A DNA stretch of 64,000 nucleotides from Flavobacteriales bacterium (GCA_020635565.1 JACJZN010000007.1:558001-622000); one strand, 5' to 3'; shown: positions 18,335 through 27,691, counted from the first letter of the stretch. The notes: a model not told the origin generated them from the letters alone. Numbers and translations: made by a program.

Positions 18335-18685
18335 TTACTTCACGAGGTTAAGAATATAGCTGTAGCTTCTTTTTTCGTCAGAAACAAAATTGAAATAATA
18401 AAGGCCCTTTTTAAGCCCGTTCACTTTTAGTGCTCGGGCTTCATCTTTTCTTATTTGGTTTCCATAGGTGTCATAAATCTCGTACACAGTGGAATCAGAA
18501 AATACAATTGACTCTTTTTTTCTGTTTACCGAGATGGAAAAATTACTATTGCTCATAAAATTGGAATAGAAAGTGGTATCAGTTCCATTAATAATATAGA
18601 TCTCCAAGTTCTGCTGAGCGTAGATCGATGAACAGGTAAAGAATACTGTCAAACCGATCATGAATTTTGAATAAAATGGAATCAT
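18335..18685 (-). CDS. small exported protein, unknown function
   Basis: The 116-aa product starts with a signal peptide ending near ...SSIYAQ. The remainder (EIYIINGTDTTFYSNF..., VYEIYDTYGNQIRKDEARALKVNGLKKGLYYFNF) resembles a short T9SS-type beta-sandwich: 'YDTYGNQI' and 'L..G.Y.F' pattern like the 'YDLTGKLI...GVYLLE' of sorting domains, so it may be little more than a sorting-domain-like module with a signal. This is inference. It is convergent with the preceding gene with a 1-bp gap. Confidence 0.5.
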   Translation of the reverse strand: MIPFYSKFMIGLTVFFTCSSIYAQQNLEIYIINGTDTTFYSNFMSNSNFSISVNRKKESIVFSDSTVYEIYDTYGNQIRKDEARALKVNGLKKGLYYFNFVSDEKRSYSYILNLVK

Positions 18686-18689
18686 TAGG

Positions 18690-18741
18690 CAATTTTGTCA
18701 GTCAAATATACTCTAAAACAGCGTCTATACTGACAAAATTG
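18690..18741. repeat. perfect 13-bp inverted repeat upstream of dnaK
   Basis: CAATTTTGTCAGT at 18690-18702 is exactly complementary to ACTGACAAAATTG at 18729-18741, with 26 bases between. It lies in the divergent gap between the 18.3 kb gene and dnaK, 24 bases before the TTGGCA element of dnaK, so an activator or repressor site is more likely than a terminator (no T-run). Confidence 0.6.
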
Positions 18742-18764
18742 AAGTTCATGGCAGCATTTATCCG

Positions 18765-18793
18765 TTGGCATAACTATTGACTAATGCTGGTCG
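18765..18793 (+). promoter_or_regulatory. dnaK promoter-like element TTGGCA-N6-TTGAC-N8-GTCG
   Basis: TTGGCA at 18765-18770 and TTGAC at 18777-18781 are followed by GTCG at 18790-18793. The same three blocks with identical spacing precede groES. The GG-N10-GA core resembles a sigma-54 -24/-12 promoter with A for C at the -12 element. No TAnnTTTG box is visible here. Confidence 0.55.
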
Positions 18794-18845
18794 TTCGCTT
18801 GAACATAAATTGAAACAATTAAGAACTTTATAACACACAATTACA

Positions 18846-20732
18846 ATGGGAAAAATTATTGGAATCGACTTAGGAACCACTAACTCATGTGTTTCTGTAA
18901 TGGAAGGAAATGAGCCTGTGGTTATTCCTAACAACGAAGGAAAAAGAACAACACCTTCAGTAGTAGGTTTTACTAAAGATGGTGAAAGAACGATCGGTGA
19001 TCCTGCAAAACGTCAGGCGATTACCAATCCAACGAATACGGTTTACTCGATCAAGAGATTCATGGGTAACTCTTATGATGAGTGCTCGAACGAGATCACA
19101 AGAGTACCTTACAAAGTTGTTAAAGGAGATAACAACACGCCAAGAGTAGAAATCGGAGATAGAAAATATTCTCCTCAAGAGATCTCTGCTATGGTGCTTC
19201 AGAAAATGAAGAAAACAGCTGAGGATTATTTAGGTCATGATGTTACAGAGGCAGTTATTACGGTGCCTGCTTACTTTAATGACTCGCAAAGACAAGCTAC
19301 AAAAGAAGCTGGTGAGATTGCAGGTTTAACTGTAAAAAGAATCATTAACGAGCCTACAGCGGCAGCTTTAGCTTACGGTCTGGATAAGGCTGGAAAAGAC
19401 ATGAAGATCGTAGTGTTCGACTTCGGAGGTGGTACGCATGACGTTTCTATCCTTGAATTAGGAGATGGAGTATTCGAGGTGCTTTCAACTGACGGAGATA
19501 CTCACTTAGGAGGTGATAACGTGGATGAAAAGATCATCGATTGGTTAGCTGATGAATTCAAAAATGATGAAGGTCTTGACTTGAGAAAAGATCCGATGGC
19601 ACTTCAAAGATTGAAGGAAGCTGCTGAAAAAGCGAAGATCGAGTTGTCAAGTACTACTTCTACAGAGATCAACTTGCCTTATATCATGCCAGTTGATGGA
19701 GTTCCAAAACACCTAGTTAGAACTTTGACAAGAGCTAAGTTTGAGCAGTTGATCGATGATTTGATCAAAAGAACGATTGAACCTTGTAAGTCGGCAATGA
19801 AGAATGCAGGTCTTTCAAACAGTGATATCGATGAGATCATCTTGGTGGGTGGATCTACTAGGATCCCGGCTATCCAAGAGGCGGTGGAGAAATACTTCGG
19901 AAAAGCTCCTTCTAAAGGGGTGAATCCAGATGAGGTAGTTTCTTTGGGAGCTGCTATTCAAGGTGGTGTATTAACAGGAGAAGTGAAAGATGTACTTCTT
20001 TTAGATGTAACACCGCTTTCTTTAGGAATTGAGACAATGGGTGGAGTATTCACCAAATTGATCGATGCGAATACAACTATTCCAACTCAGAAATCTCAGG
20101 TATTCTCAACAGCTGCAGATAACCAACCATCGGTAAATATCCATGTATTACAAGGAGAAAGACCAATGGCTTCAGACAACAGAACGATCGGAAACTTCGT
20201 GTTGGATGGTATTCCACCAGCGCAAAGAGGAGTTCCTCAAATTGAAGTAAGTTTTGATATCGATGCGAATGGTATCATCAATGTAAAAGCTACAGATAAA
20301 GCAACTGGTAAAGAGCAAAAGATCAAGATTGAGGCTTCCTCAGGACTGAGCGATGCTGAGATTCAAAGAATGAAACAGGAAGCTGAGGCGAATGCGGAAG
20401 CAGATGCTAAGAAAAAAGAGGAAATCGAGAAGTTAAATCAAGCGGATGCAATGATCTTCCAGGTGGAGAAACAATTGAAAGAGGTTGGAGAAAATTTACC
20501 AGCTGATCAGAAACAACCGATTGAGGATGCATTGGCAGAGTTGAAAAAGGCACATGAAGCGAAGGATATAACAGGGATTGATGCTGCAATTGAAAAACTA
20601 CAAGCAGTGAGTGCAGCGATGTATCAACAAGCTGGCGGAGCAGAGGGTGCTAATCCGAATGCTGGAGCTGGAGGAACTGGAGCAGGTACTTCAGATGAGG
20701 AAGTGACAGATGTAGACTTCGAAGAAGTATAA
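18846..20732 (+). CDS. dnaK: molecular chaperone DnaK (Hsp70)
   Basis: The 628-aa ATP-dependent chaperone has the nucleotide-binding phosphate-1 loop IGIDLGTTNSCV, phosphate-2 VFDFGGGTHDVS and adenosine motif VGGSTRIPAI, then a substrate-binding domain beginning near LLLDVTPLSLGIET and a Gly/Ala-rich tail ending in the EEVTDVDFEEV-type acidic terminus that docks co-chaperones. Length is normal. No grpE or dnaJ adjoins; the gene is monocistronic between an upstream shared stress-type element and a downstream terminator. Confidence 0.98.
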   Translation: MGKIIGIDLGTTNSCVSVMEGNEPVVIPNNEGKRTTPSVVGFTKDGERTIGDPAKRQAITNPTNTVYSIKRFMGNSYDECSNEITRVPYKVVKGDNNTPRVEIGDRKYSPQEISAMVLQKMKKTAEDYLGHDVTEAVITVPAYFNDSQRQATKEAGEIAGLTVKRIINEPTAAALAYGLDKAGKDMKIVVFDFGGGTHDVSILELGDGVFEVLSTDGDTHLGGDNVDEKIIDWLADEFKNDEGLDLRKDPMALQRLKEAAEKAKIELSSTTSTEINLPYIMPVDGVPKHLVRTLTRAKFEQLIDDLIKRTIEPCKSAMKNAGLSNSDIDEIILVGGSTRIPAIQEAVEKYFGKAPSKGVNPDEVVSLGAAIQGGVLTGEVKDVLLLDVTPLSLGIETMGGVFTKLIDANTTIPTQKSQVFSTAADNQPSVNIHVLQGERPMASDNRTIGNFVLDGIPPAQRGVPQIEVSFDIDANGIINVKATDKATGKEQKIKIEASSGLSDAEIQRMKQEAEANAEADAKKKEEIEKLNQADAMIFQVEKQLKEVGENLPADQKQPIEDALAELKKAHEAKDITGIDAAIEKLQAVSAAMYQQAGGAEGANPNAGAGGTGAGTSDEEVTDVDFEEV

Positions 20733-20751
20733 TAAATTTTGATTAATTGAT

Positions 20752-20788
20752 AAACCCGGACCTTCGAAAGAAGAGTCTGGGTTTTTTT
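20752..20788 (+). terminator. rho-independent terminator of dnaK
   Basis: AAACCCGGAC pairs with GTCTGGGTTT (one G-T pair) around a 15-base loop, followed by a T-run. Confidence 0.85.
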
Positions 20789-20820
20789 ATTTTTAATCTT
20801 TCGCCATCTTTGCAATTCAC

Positions 20821-23800
20821 ATGGAAATTCAACAACTCAAAGAGATTTTTGCCAAATCACCTATCGTAAAAGAATTGGGTGACAAATTAAATGAGGCTGA
20901 TGCAAAATTAGCTGCTAAAGGTTTGATTGGTTCTGCGGAGACTTTAGTAGCTTATGCAGTGACTTTCAATCATCCTGGGAATTATCTTTTTGTGCTAAAT
21001 GATAAGGAAGAAGCAGCTTACTTCTTCAATAATCTTGAAAGTTTAATTGAGGGTGAGAAGGGAACGACCTTACTGTTTTATCCAGCAAGTTACCGCAGAC
21101 CATACCAGATCGAGGAAGTGGATAATGCAAATGTGATTCAGCGGACAGAAGTCTTAAGTACGATTCGTAAGAGAAGAAAGAACACCATCATTGTTACTTT
21201 TCCTGAGGCGATCGTTGAGAATGTAGTAACTCGAAAGAACTTAGAAAAGAACACGTTGGAGATCGAATTGGGAAAATCCTATTCCATTGATTTCATCAAT
21301 GAATTATTGATAGAATATGAATTCGAAAAAGTGGATTATGTCTATCATCCTGGGCAATTTGCAGTGCGTGGAGGAATCGTGGATATTTACTCGTTCGCTA
21401 ATGATATGCCATACCGTGTGGAGTTCTTTGGTGATGAGGTAGAGAGTATTCGTGAATTCAATCCGCAGGATCAGTTATCGATAAAAACCGTTAAGAAGTT
21501 CAATGTGGTTCCTAATGTGACCCAAAGTCTGATTCAGGAATCCAGAGAATCATTTCTCAACTATATACCAGAAGACACCAAGATCTGGATCAAAGATTTT
21601 GAATGGGCCAAGTCCAAGATTGACAAAGGATATGAAAAAGCGCAGTACGCTTTTGATAAACTGGATTCAGAGATCAAAAGACTTACCCCTGCGCAGTTAT
21701 ACTTAGCACCTGTCGATTTTGAAAATCAACTCTTGAGACATAGAATGGTGGAGTTTGGACAACGTTTTCATGTTCCAAATGCATTGGAAGTTACTTTTGA
21801 TCAGAGTCCTCAACCGCCTTTCAATAAGAATTTTGACCTGCTGATTGATGATCTGAACAAAAAATCGAAGGCGGATTATGAGAATATCATTTGTAGTAAC
21901 AGTGAAAGTCAGCTGAAGCGATTGCAAACCATTTTTGATGACATCGGTAAGGAAGTAAAGTATACACCGATGCTGATCAATCTCCATGAAGGATTTGTTG
22001 ATAAGGACCTCCAATTAGCTTGCTATACAGATCATCAGATCTTTGAAAGATATCATAAGTTCAAACTGAAAGAAGGGTATAAGAAATCCGAACAAGCCTT
22101 TACTCTTAAAGAGATCTACAATCTTCAAAAAGGAGATTTTGTAGTTCACATTGATCATGGTGTAGGACAATTTTCAGGACTGGAGAAGATCGATGCGAAT
22201 GGAAAAATGCAAGAGGCGGTTAGATTAGAGTACAAAGGCGGTGATATTCTATATGTAAGTATTCACTCCTTGCATCGTATCAGCAAGTTTACAGGCAAGG
22301 AAGGGACTAAACCCACGCTGAACAAACTAGGATCACCTTCTTGGAGTGCGGCTAAAACAAAAGCAAAGAAACAGATCAAAGAAGTGGCTTTTGATTTGAT
22401 CCAGTTATACGCTAAGCGAAAAGCCAGTAAAGGATTCGCATTTTCTCCGGATAATTATTTGCAAAACGAATTAGAGGCTTCCTTCATTTATGAAGATACA
22501 CCAGATCAGATGGTGGCTACCGCCAAAGTAAAAGAAGAAATGGAAAAAGATTCTCCTATGGATCTTTTGATCTGTGGCGATGTAGGATTTGGTAAAACAG
22601 AAGTAGCGATCAGGGCTGCATTTAAAGCTGTTCTAGACGGAAAACAAGTGGCTGTTCTGGTACCTACTACGGTATTAGCTTTTCAGCACTTCCAAACTTT
22701 TTCAGAGCGTTTTAGAGACTTTCCTGTTTCTGTAGATTATGTCAATCGATTCAAATCGACCAAGAAGAATAACGAGACGCTAAAAAGATTGAAGGAAGGA
22801 AAATTGGATGTTATAATTGGCACTCATCGATTGACAAGCAAAGGAGTTGATTTTAAAGATCTTGGGTTGTTGATCATTGATGAGGAGCAAAAATTTGGGG
22901 TAGGAGTAAAAGATAAGCTGAAGACACTAAAGGAAAATGTAGACACGTTGACCTTAACGGCTACGCCAATTCCAAGAACACTGCAATTCAGTTTGATGAA
23001 TGCGCGTGATCTGACGGTGATCCAAACCCCTCCTCCGAATAGATACCCGATTGATACCATTATCCAATCCTATAGTGAGGAAACCATTCGAGATGCGATC
23101 AATTATGAAGTGCAGCGCGGTGGACAAGTTTATTTTGTCAATAATCGAGTGCAGAATATTCAGGAAGTAGCGGGAATGATCCAACGAATTTGTCCAGATG
23201 TGCGGGTGGCAGTTGGTCATGGACAATTGGAAGGAAATAAACTCGAAGCGATCATCATGGACTTTATGGAAGGTATGTATGATGTTTTGGTAGCCACTAC
23301 GATAATTGAAGCGGGTATTGATGTGGGGAATGCAAATACCATGATCATCAACAATGCACATCAATTTGGACTGAGTGATCTGCACCAATTAAGAGGAAGA
23401 GTAGGAAGAAGCAACAAAAAAGCATTCGCTTATTTATTTACCCCACCAAAGCATCATTTAACCGAAGAAGCACGAAAACGATTGAACGCGATCGCTCAAT
23501 TCTCGGATTTAGGAAGCGGATTTAATATAGCCATGCGTGATCTGGATATTAGAGGAGCAGGAGATTTGTTGGGAGGAAACCAGAGTGGATTTATCTCAGA
23601 GATTGGGTTTGATACTTATCAGAAAATTCTGGATGAAGCCATTCAAGAGTTGAAGGAAACTGAATTCAAAGATCTCTTCAAGGAAGAACTCGCCAACAGA
23701 CCTTTTGTAGCAGATTGCAATTTGGAAACAGATCTTAACTTGGTCATTCCGGATGATTATGTGAATGAAGTGGCGGAAAGATTAAGTCTTTACACCGAAT

Positions 23801-24171
23801 TGGATAGTTGCGAGAATCGAGAGGACATCGAAAAATATAAAAAGAAACTGAAAGACCGATTCGGAGATATCCCGAAACGTACGGAAGAGCTTATTAAAGC
23901 AGTTCAATTGAGATGGCTCGCAAAGGAGATTGGGTTTGAAAAGTTGGTTCTTAAGAGGAATACTCTCATTGGAACATTCATTTCGGATCAGAAATCTCCC
24001 TACTACGAATCTTCAAAATTCACGAGAGTTTTGGAATATATCAAATACAATCATCATAAGGCCGATATGGCTGAGAAGAATGAAAAATTGAGAATGCGTT
24101 TTGATGAGGTAAAGAGTGTAAGCCAAGCTCTTTCGCTTTTGGAAGAAATTGTTGTTATTCCTCAGCAATAA
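20821..24171 (+). CDS. mfd: transcription-repair coupling factor Mfd
   Basis: The 1116-aa translocase removes RNA polymerase stalled at DNA damage and recruits UvrA. Domains in order: UvrB-homology region (about 1-360), CarD/CdnL-like RNA polymerase-interaction domain (LKEIYNLQKGDFVVHIDHG, about 426-444 onward), superfamily 2 helicase with Walker A GDVGFGKTEVA near 583 and DEEQ box near 685, helicase C domain with QLRGRVGRS, and the C-terminal TRCF domain. A CATCTTTG box 8 bases before the ATG could be the -7 element. All expected parts are present. Confidence 0.97.
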   Translation: MEIQQLKEIFAKSPIVKELGDKLNEADAKLAAKGLIGSAETLVAYAVTFNHPGNYLFVLNDKEEAAYFFNNLESLIEGEKGTTLLFYPASYRRPYQIEEVDNANVIQRTEVLSTIRKRRKNTIIVTFPEAIVENVVTRKNLEKNTLEIELGKSYSIDFINELLIEYEFEKVDYVYHPGQFAVRGGIVDIYSFANDMPYRVEFFGDEVESIREFNPQDQLSIKTVKKFNVVPNVTQSLIQESRESFLNYIPEDTKIWIKDFEWAKSKIDKGYEKAQYAFDKLDSEIKRLTPAQLYLAPVDFENQLLRHRMVEFGQRFHVPNALEVTFDQSPQPPFNKNFDLLIDDLNKKSKADYENIICSNSESQLKRLQTIFDDIGKEVKYTPMLINLHEGFVDKDLQLACYTDHQIFERYHKFKLKEGYKKSEQAFTLKEIYNLQKGDFVVHIDHGVGQFSGLEKIDANGKMQEAVRLEYKGGDILYVSIHSLHRISKFTGKEGTKPTLNKLGSPSWSAAKTKAKKQIKEVAFDLIQLYAKRKASKGFAFSPDNYLQNELEASFIYEDTPDQMVATAKVKEEMEKDSPMDLLICGDVGFGKTEVAIRAAFKAVLDGKQVAVLVPTTVLAFQHFQTFSERFRDFPVSVDYVNRFKSTKKNNETLKRLKEGKLDVIIGTHRLTSKGVDFKDLGLLIIDEEQKFGVGVKDKLKTLKENVDTLTLTATPIPRTLQFSLMNARDLTVIQTPPPNRYPIDTIIQSYSEETIRDAINYEVQRGGQVYFVNNRVQNIQEVAGMIQRICPDVRVAVGHGQLEGNKLEAIIMDFMEGMYDVLVATTIIEAGIDVGNANTMIINNAHQFGLSDLHQLRGRVGRSNKKAFAYLFTPPKHHLTEEARKRLNAIAQFSDLGSGFNIAMRDLDIRGAGDLLGGNQSGFISEIGFDTYQKILDEAIQELKETEFKDLFKEELANRPFVADCNLETDLNLVIPDDYVNEVAERLSLYTELDSCENREDIEKYKKKLKDRFGDIPKRTEELIKAVQLRWLAKEIGFEKLVLKRNTLIGTFISDQKSPYYESSKFTRVLEYIKYNHHKADMAEKNEKLRMRFDEVKSVSQALSLLEEIVVIPQQ

Positions 24172-24200
24172 TTTCAGTATCATTTCGTATTATTGAAGAG

Positions 24201-24908
24201 GTGAATAGAAGTTATTTAATCATATTTATCAGCGTGTTATTGGTGTCTTGTGGAATCCAGAAGAGACATTATAACAAAGGCTTTTATTTTTCTCATTCGT
24301 CCAATTCGCATGGAAGCAAGGCCATCGCAGATAGCGATAAAAGTCTAGAAATATTTTCTTCGAGCAGTGAAAAGCATCCAGATGAAATTGATGTAGTCTC
24401 GAATGAGGATTATAGCTTAACTCCTGATTTTGGAGATACAAATAAATGTGACAAGATCCTTTTCAGAGACGCTGATGAAGTGGAATGTATAGTAAAGGAA
24501 GTTTCTAATAACGAGATCAAATACAAGAAATGTGGATTTGAGGATGGCCCCCTTTATACCGTAGAATCAAACAGTGTATCTGCTATACTTTATCGAAATG
24601 GTACTAAAGAATTTTATGGTAATTATGTAAAGCCTGAGAAGACGAAAAATAGTGAAGAGTCGGATGATTACATAAATGGGTATACCACCTGGGCAAGTGA
24701 TCCTAGGGATATTGAGATATTTTCTGTTCTTAGTCTTATTTTTTCAACCATTTATTTTATTCCTGGACTTTCGATCGTTTTCGGACTAATTGGATTAAGG
24801 ATGTTCAAGAAAGAACCAGGTAGGTATAAAGGTAAGGGTTTTGCATATGCGGGAATTATCATGGGGAGTTTAGCTCTGCTCTTGTTGATTTTGATATTTA
24901 TTATTTGA
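24201..24908 (+). CDS. lipoprotein with two C-terminal membrane segments (DUF4190-like)
   Basis: Translation starts at GTG 24201. A lipobox (LLVSCG, Cys at residue 17) follows a short hydrophobic stretch. Residues about 80-130 hold a small beta domain (KILFRDADEVECIVKEVSNNEIKYK), a pattern I have seen in Bacteroidota stress or envelope proteins without known function, and residues about 170-235 form two membrane helices separated by a basic loop, like DUF4190. The combination of lipid anchor and C-terminal helices suggests an inner-membrane topology. No partner is evident. Confidence 0.6.
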   Translation: MNRSYLIIFISVLLVSCGIQKRHYNKGFYFSHSSNSHGSKAIADSDKSLEIFSSSSEKHPDEIDVVSNEDYSLTPDFGDTNKCDKILFRDADEVECIVKEVSNNEIKYKKCGFEDGPLYTVESNSVSAILYRNGTKEFYGNYVKPEKTKNSEESDDYINGYTTWASDPRDIEIFSVLSLIFSTIYFIPGLSIVFGLIGLRMFKKEPGRYKGKGFAYAGIIMGSLALLLLILIFII

Positions 24909-24919
24909 TGATCAGTTTC

Positions 24920-24948
24920 TTGCGGAATGTCTATTTTATCTAGTTTTG
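24920..24948 (+). promoter_or_regulatory. TTG-N18-TAGTTTTG promoter, start codon adjacent
   Basis: TTG at 24920-24922 and TAGTTTTG at 24941-24948 have typical spacing. The ATG at 24953 begins four bases later, so the transcript is likely leaderless or nearly so. Confidence 0.6.
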
Positions 24949-24952
24949 TATC

Positions 24953-25549
24953 ATGATATTCGAATTCAATGGTTTAAAGCCTGTCATCCATGAATCAGCT
25001 TTCATTCATCCACAGGCAAATGTTACAGGTAATGTCTTCATAGGTAAGGATGTTTATATAGGTCCCTTCTGCACTTTGAGAGGTGACTGGGGAAAGATAG
25101 TCATTGAAGACGGTTGTAATGTGCAGGAAAGTTGCACTGTTCATATGTTTCCGGGTACTACAGTAACTCTGAAAAAGGGAGCGCATATTGGTCATGGGGC
25201 AATAGTTCATGGTGGAACAATTGGTGAGAACTGCTTGGTTGGCATGAATGCGGTCATTATGGATGATGTAGTTATCGGAAAAGAATGTATCATCGGGGCG
25301 CTTTGTTTTGTGCCTAGCAAGATGATTATTCCTGATCGTAAAATTGTAGTCGGTAATCCTGCTAAGATTGTGAAAGATGTTAGTGATGATATGATCAATT
25401 GGAAGACTGCGGGGACTGCACTTTATCAGCAATTACCTGGGGATTGTAAACAAACATTAAAGGAGTGTGAGCCACTGCGTGAAGCAGAAAAGGATCGACC
25501 TTTGCAGGAAGTATCACTGAAAATATGGAAAGACACCGAGACAAAATAA
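24953..25549 (+). CDS. gamma-carbonic-anhydrase-like hexapeptide protein (PaaY/CaiE family)
   Basis: The 198-aa protein is a left-handed beta helix of hexapeptide repeats (ANVTGNVFIGKDVYIGP, GAHIGHGAIVHGG, IGENCLVGMNAVI). It contains the LRGDWG and metal-ligand histidines (VHMFPG, HIGHG, VHGG) expected of gamma-class carbonic anhydrases, and the C-terminal helical extension (DDMINWKTAGTALYQQLP) of PaaY, a thioesterase-like member linked to phenylacetate degradation. No paa genes are nearby, so the substrate is not set by context. Confidence 0.8.
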   Translation: MIFEFNGLKPVIHESAFIHPQANVTGNVFIGKDVYIGPFCTLRGDWGKIVIEDGCNVQESCTVHMFPGTTVTLKKGAHIGHGAIVHGGTIGENCLVGMNAVIMDDVVIGKECIIGALCFVPSKMIIPDRKIVVGNPAKIVKDVSDDMINWKTAGTALYQQLPGDCKQTLKECEPLREAEKDRPLQEVSLKIWKDTETK

Positions 25550-25696
25550 CGTTATTCTTGCTTCAGAAACGAGTCATTCTTTAGATAAATTAATAATTGG
25601 TCTACAGTCACTTAAAGAACAGTTAACCTGAGTTTATTTACTTTCAACAAATGACCAAAAAAAACTTACTAATTTCGCAATAGAAAATTCAACAAA

Positions 25697-26635
25697 ATGA
25701 AAATAGGTTTAGATATTTATGGTGGTGATTTTGCTCCCGATGTTACAATTGAAGGTGCAATTAAAGCTCTTGAAGGCCTAGAGGAAGGTGATCGAATCGT
25801 ATTAATTGGTGATGAAAACAAGGCAAAGACCAGAATAGAGTCATTCGGTGGAAATATCACTGATTTTGACTTTATCCATGCGCCAGATATGATAGAGATG
25901 GATGCACATCCGGTAAAAGCATTGAAACAAAAACCTTACAGTAGTATTTCAGTTGGATTTCACTATCTGGCTAATGGAGGAATTGATGCCTTTTCAAGTG
26001 CTGGTAACTCAGGAGCAATGATGGTAGGTGCAATGTATTCTGTAAAGGCAATAAATGGTGTTTATCGTCCATGTATCACTTCTGTTATGCCAAGAGAAGA
26101 TGGAGGAGTTGGGATTATTTTGGATGTTGGAGTGATTGCAGATTGCAAGCCAGATGTCTTATATCAATTTGGAATTTTAGGTAGTTTGTACGCTGAATAT
26201 GTATATGGAATTAAGAATCCTAAAGTTGGGTTATTGAATATAGGAGAAGAGGAAGAAAAAGGAAACTTATTAACACAGGCTACCTACAAGATGATGAAGG
26301 ATACTACTGACTTTAATTTCGTTGGAAATGTAGAGGGTCGAGACATTATGGACTCTACCGCTGATGTTATTGTTTGTGACGGATTTACGGGGAATGTGGT
26401 TTTAAAGGAGGCCGAGGCATTTTACAAAATGATGGCAAAGAGAGGTTTGTTAGATGATTATTTCAGAAGGTTCAATTATGAACTTTATGGAGGGACTCCG
26501 ATTTTAGGAGTAAATGGAAATGTGTTGATAGGTCATGGTATATCTTCTGCAACCGCTATTAAAAATATGTTACTTTTGAGCCGTGATGTCGCGAAAGCGA
26601 AATTGCCGGAAAGAATAAAAAACGCATTTAAATGA
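25697..26635 (+). CDS. plsX: phosphate acyltransferase PlsX
   Basis: PlsX converts acyl-ACP to acyl-phosphate for phospholipid synthesis. The 312-aa protein has MKIGLDIYGGDFAPD at the start, SSAGNSGAMM, and the C-terminal GHGISSATAIKNM. It overlaps fabH by four bases. A TAATTTCG element at 25670-25677 may be the promoter. In many bacteria rpmF precedes plsX; here the 147-bp gap upstream holds no such gene. Confidence 0.95.
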   Translation: MKIGLDIYGGDFAPDVTIEGAIKALEGLEEGDRIVLIGDENKAKTRIESFGGNITDFDFIHAPDMIEMDAHPVKALKQKPYSSISVGFHYLANGGIDAFSSAGNSGAMMVGAMYSVKAINGVYRPCITSVMPREDGGVGIILDVGVIADCKPDVLYQFGILGSLYAEYVYGIKNPKVGLLNIGEEEEKGNLLTQATYKMMKDTTDFNFVGNVEGRDIMDSTADVIVCDGFTGNVVLKEAEAFYKMMAKRGLLDDYFRRFNYELYGGTPILGVNGNVLIGHGISSATAIKNMLLLSRDVAKAKLPERIKNAFK

Positions 26636-27627
26636 CAAAAGTAAGAGCGGCTATTACGGCTGTACATGGTACAGTTCCGGAAAAAAAGTTGACCAATTTT
26701 GATCTAGAGAAACTGGTAGAAACCAACGATGAGTGGATCACTTCCAGAACGGGAATAAAGGAAAGAAGAATGGTTGCTGAAGGGCAAGCGTTTTCTGATT
26801 TTGGAGCAGAGATCGTTAAGACGATCTGCGAGAAGAGAGGGATTAACCCTTTGGAGATAGATATGGTGATTGTGGGAACGATTACTGGTGATTACGTGTT
26901 TCCAAGTACTTCAAATGTGATCTGTGATAAAGCAGGGGCAAAAAATGCCTGGGGTTATGACATCAGTGCTGCTTGTTCTGGATTCATATTTTCACTCACT
27001 ACGGGACAGCAGTTCATAGAAACTGGTTTTGCCAAAAAGGTAATTGTTATTGGTGGTGATGTTATGTCAAGTATTATCAATTATCAAGATAGAGCAACCT
27101 GTATCATTTTTGGAGATGGTTTTGGAGGTGTATTATTGGAGCCTTCTACGGATGGGGATGGAATTCAGGATGCGATAATGAGAGCTGATGGTAGTGGAAG
27201 AGAATTCTTGATACAGAAAGTTGGAGGATCAGTTGCACCAATCAATGCAGATAATTTGAATTCACCAGACAGATACGTATTTCAGGAAGGAAGAACTGTA
27301 TTTAAGCATGCTGTAACGAATATGGCAGGTGTTTCTGCAGAGATCATGGAAAGAAATAATCTTGTGGGAGATGATATTGATTGGTTAGTCCCACATCAAG
27401 CCAATTTAAGGATCATTGATGCTACAGCAGATCGAATGGGAATTGGATCTGAAAAGGTAATGGTTAATATCGAAAAATTTGGAAATACTACTGCAGGAAC
27501 AATTCCGTTGTGCCTTTGGGAGTGGGAAAACAAATTGAAAAAAGGAGACAATGTTGTTCTTTCTGCATTTGGTGGTGGATTTACCTGGGGTGCCATCTAT
27601 TTGAAGTGGGCATACGACTCGAATTAA
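26632..27627 (+). CDS. fabH: beta-ketoacyl-ACP synthase III FabH
   Basis: The 331-aa enzyme starts fatty-acid elongation by condensing acetyl-CoA with malonyl-ACP. The catalytic triad is visible: Cys in DISAACSGFIFSL (about residue 114), His in VPHQANLRI (about 254) and Asn in FGNTTAGTIP (about 284). It overlaps plsX (ATGA) and belongs to the plsX-fabH-accB-accC run. Confidence 0.97.
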   Translation: MTKVRAAITAVHGTVPEKKLTNFDLEKLVETNDEWITSRTGIKERRMVAEGQAFSDFGAEIVKTICEKRGINPLEIDMVIVGTITGDYVFPSTSNVICDKAGAKNAWGYDISAACSGFIFSLTTGQQFIETGFAKKVIVIGGDVMSSIINYQDRATCIIFGDGFGGVLLEPSTDGDGIQDAIMRADGSGREFLIQKVGGSVAPINADNLNSPDRYVFQEGRTVFKHAVTNMAGVSAEIMERNNLVGDDIDWLVPHQANLRIIDATADRMGIGSEKVMVNIEKFGNTTAGTIPLCLWEWENKLKKGDNVVLSAFGGGFTWGAIYLKWAYDSN

Positions 27628-27667
27628 GTCTCATTCAATTGTCAAAAAACTATAATTTGTAACCGTG

Positions 27668-27691
27668 TTAGGCGAATAATGCCTAATTTCG
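27668..27691 (+). promoter_or_regulatory. inverted repeat and -7-like box upstream of accB
   Basis: TTAGGC (27668-27673) and GCCTAA (27681-27686) form a perfect 6-bp inverted repeat with a 7-bp spacer; its right arm runs into TAATTTCG at 27684-27691. The same TAATTTCG is found before plsX and the yeiH-like gene. A repressor site overlapping the accBC promoter is a reasonable guess. Confidence 0.45.

Noticed and set aside
22815..22835. TTGGCA ... TTGAC inside mfd, resembling the chaperone element
   Set aside because: The spacing is 8 instead of 6, there is no GTCG at the right place, and it lies within a conserved coding region.
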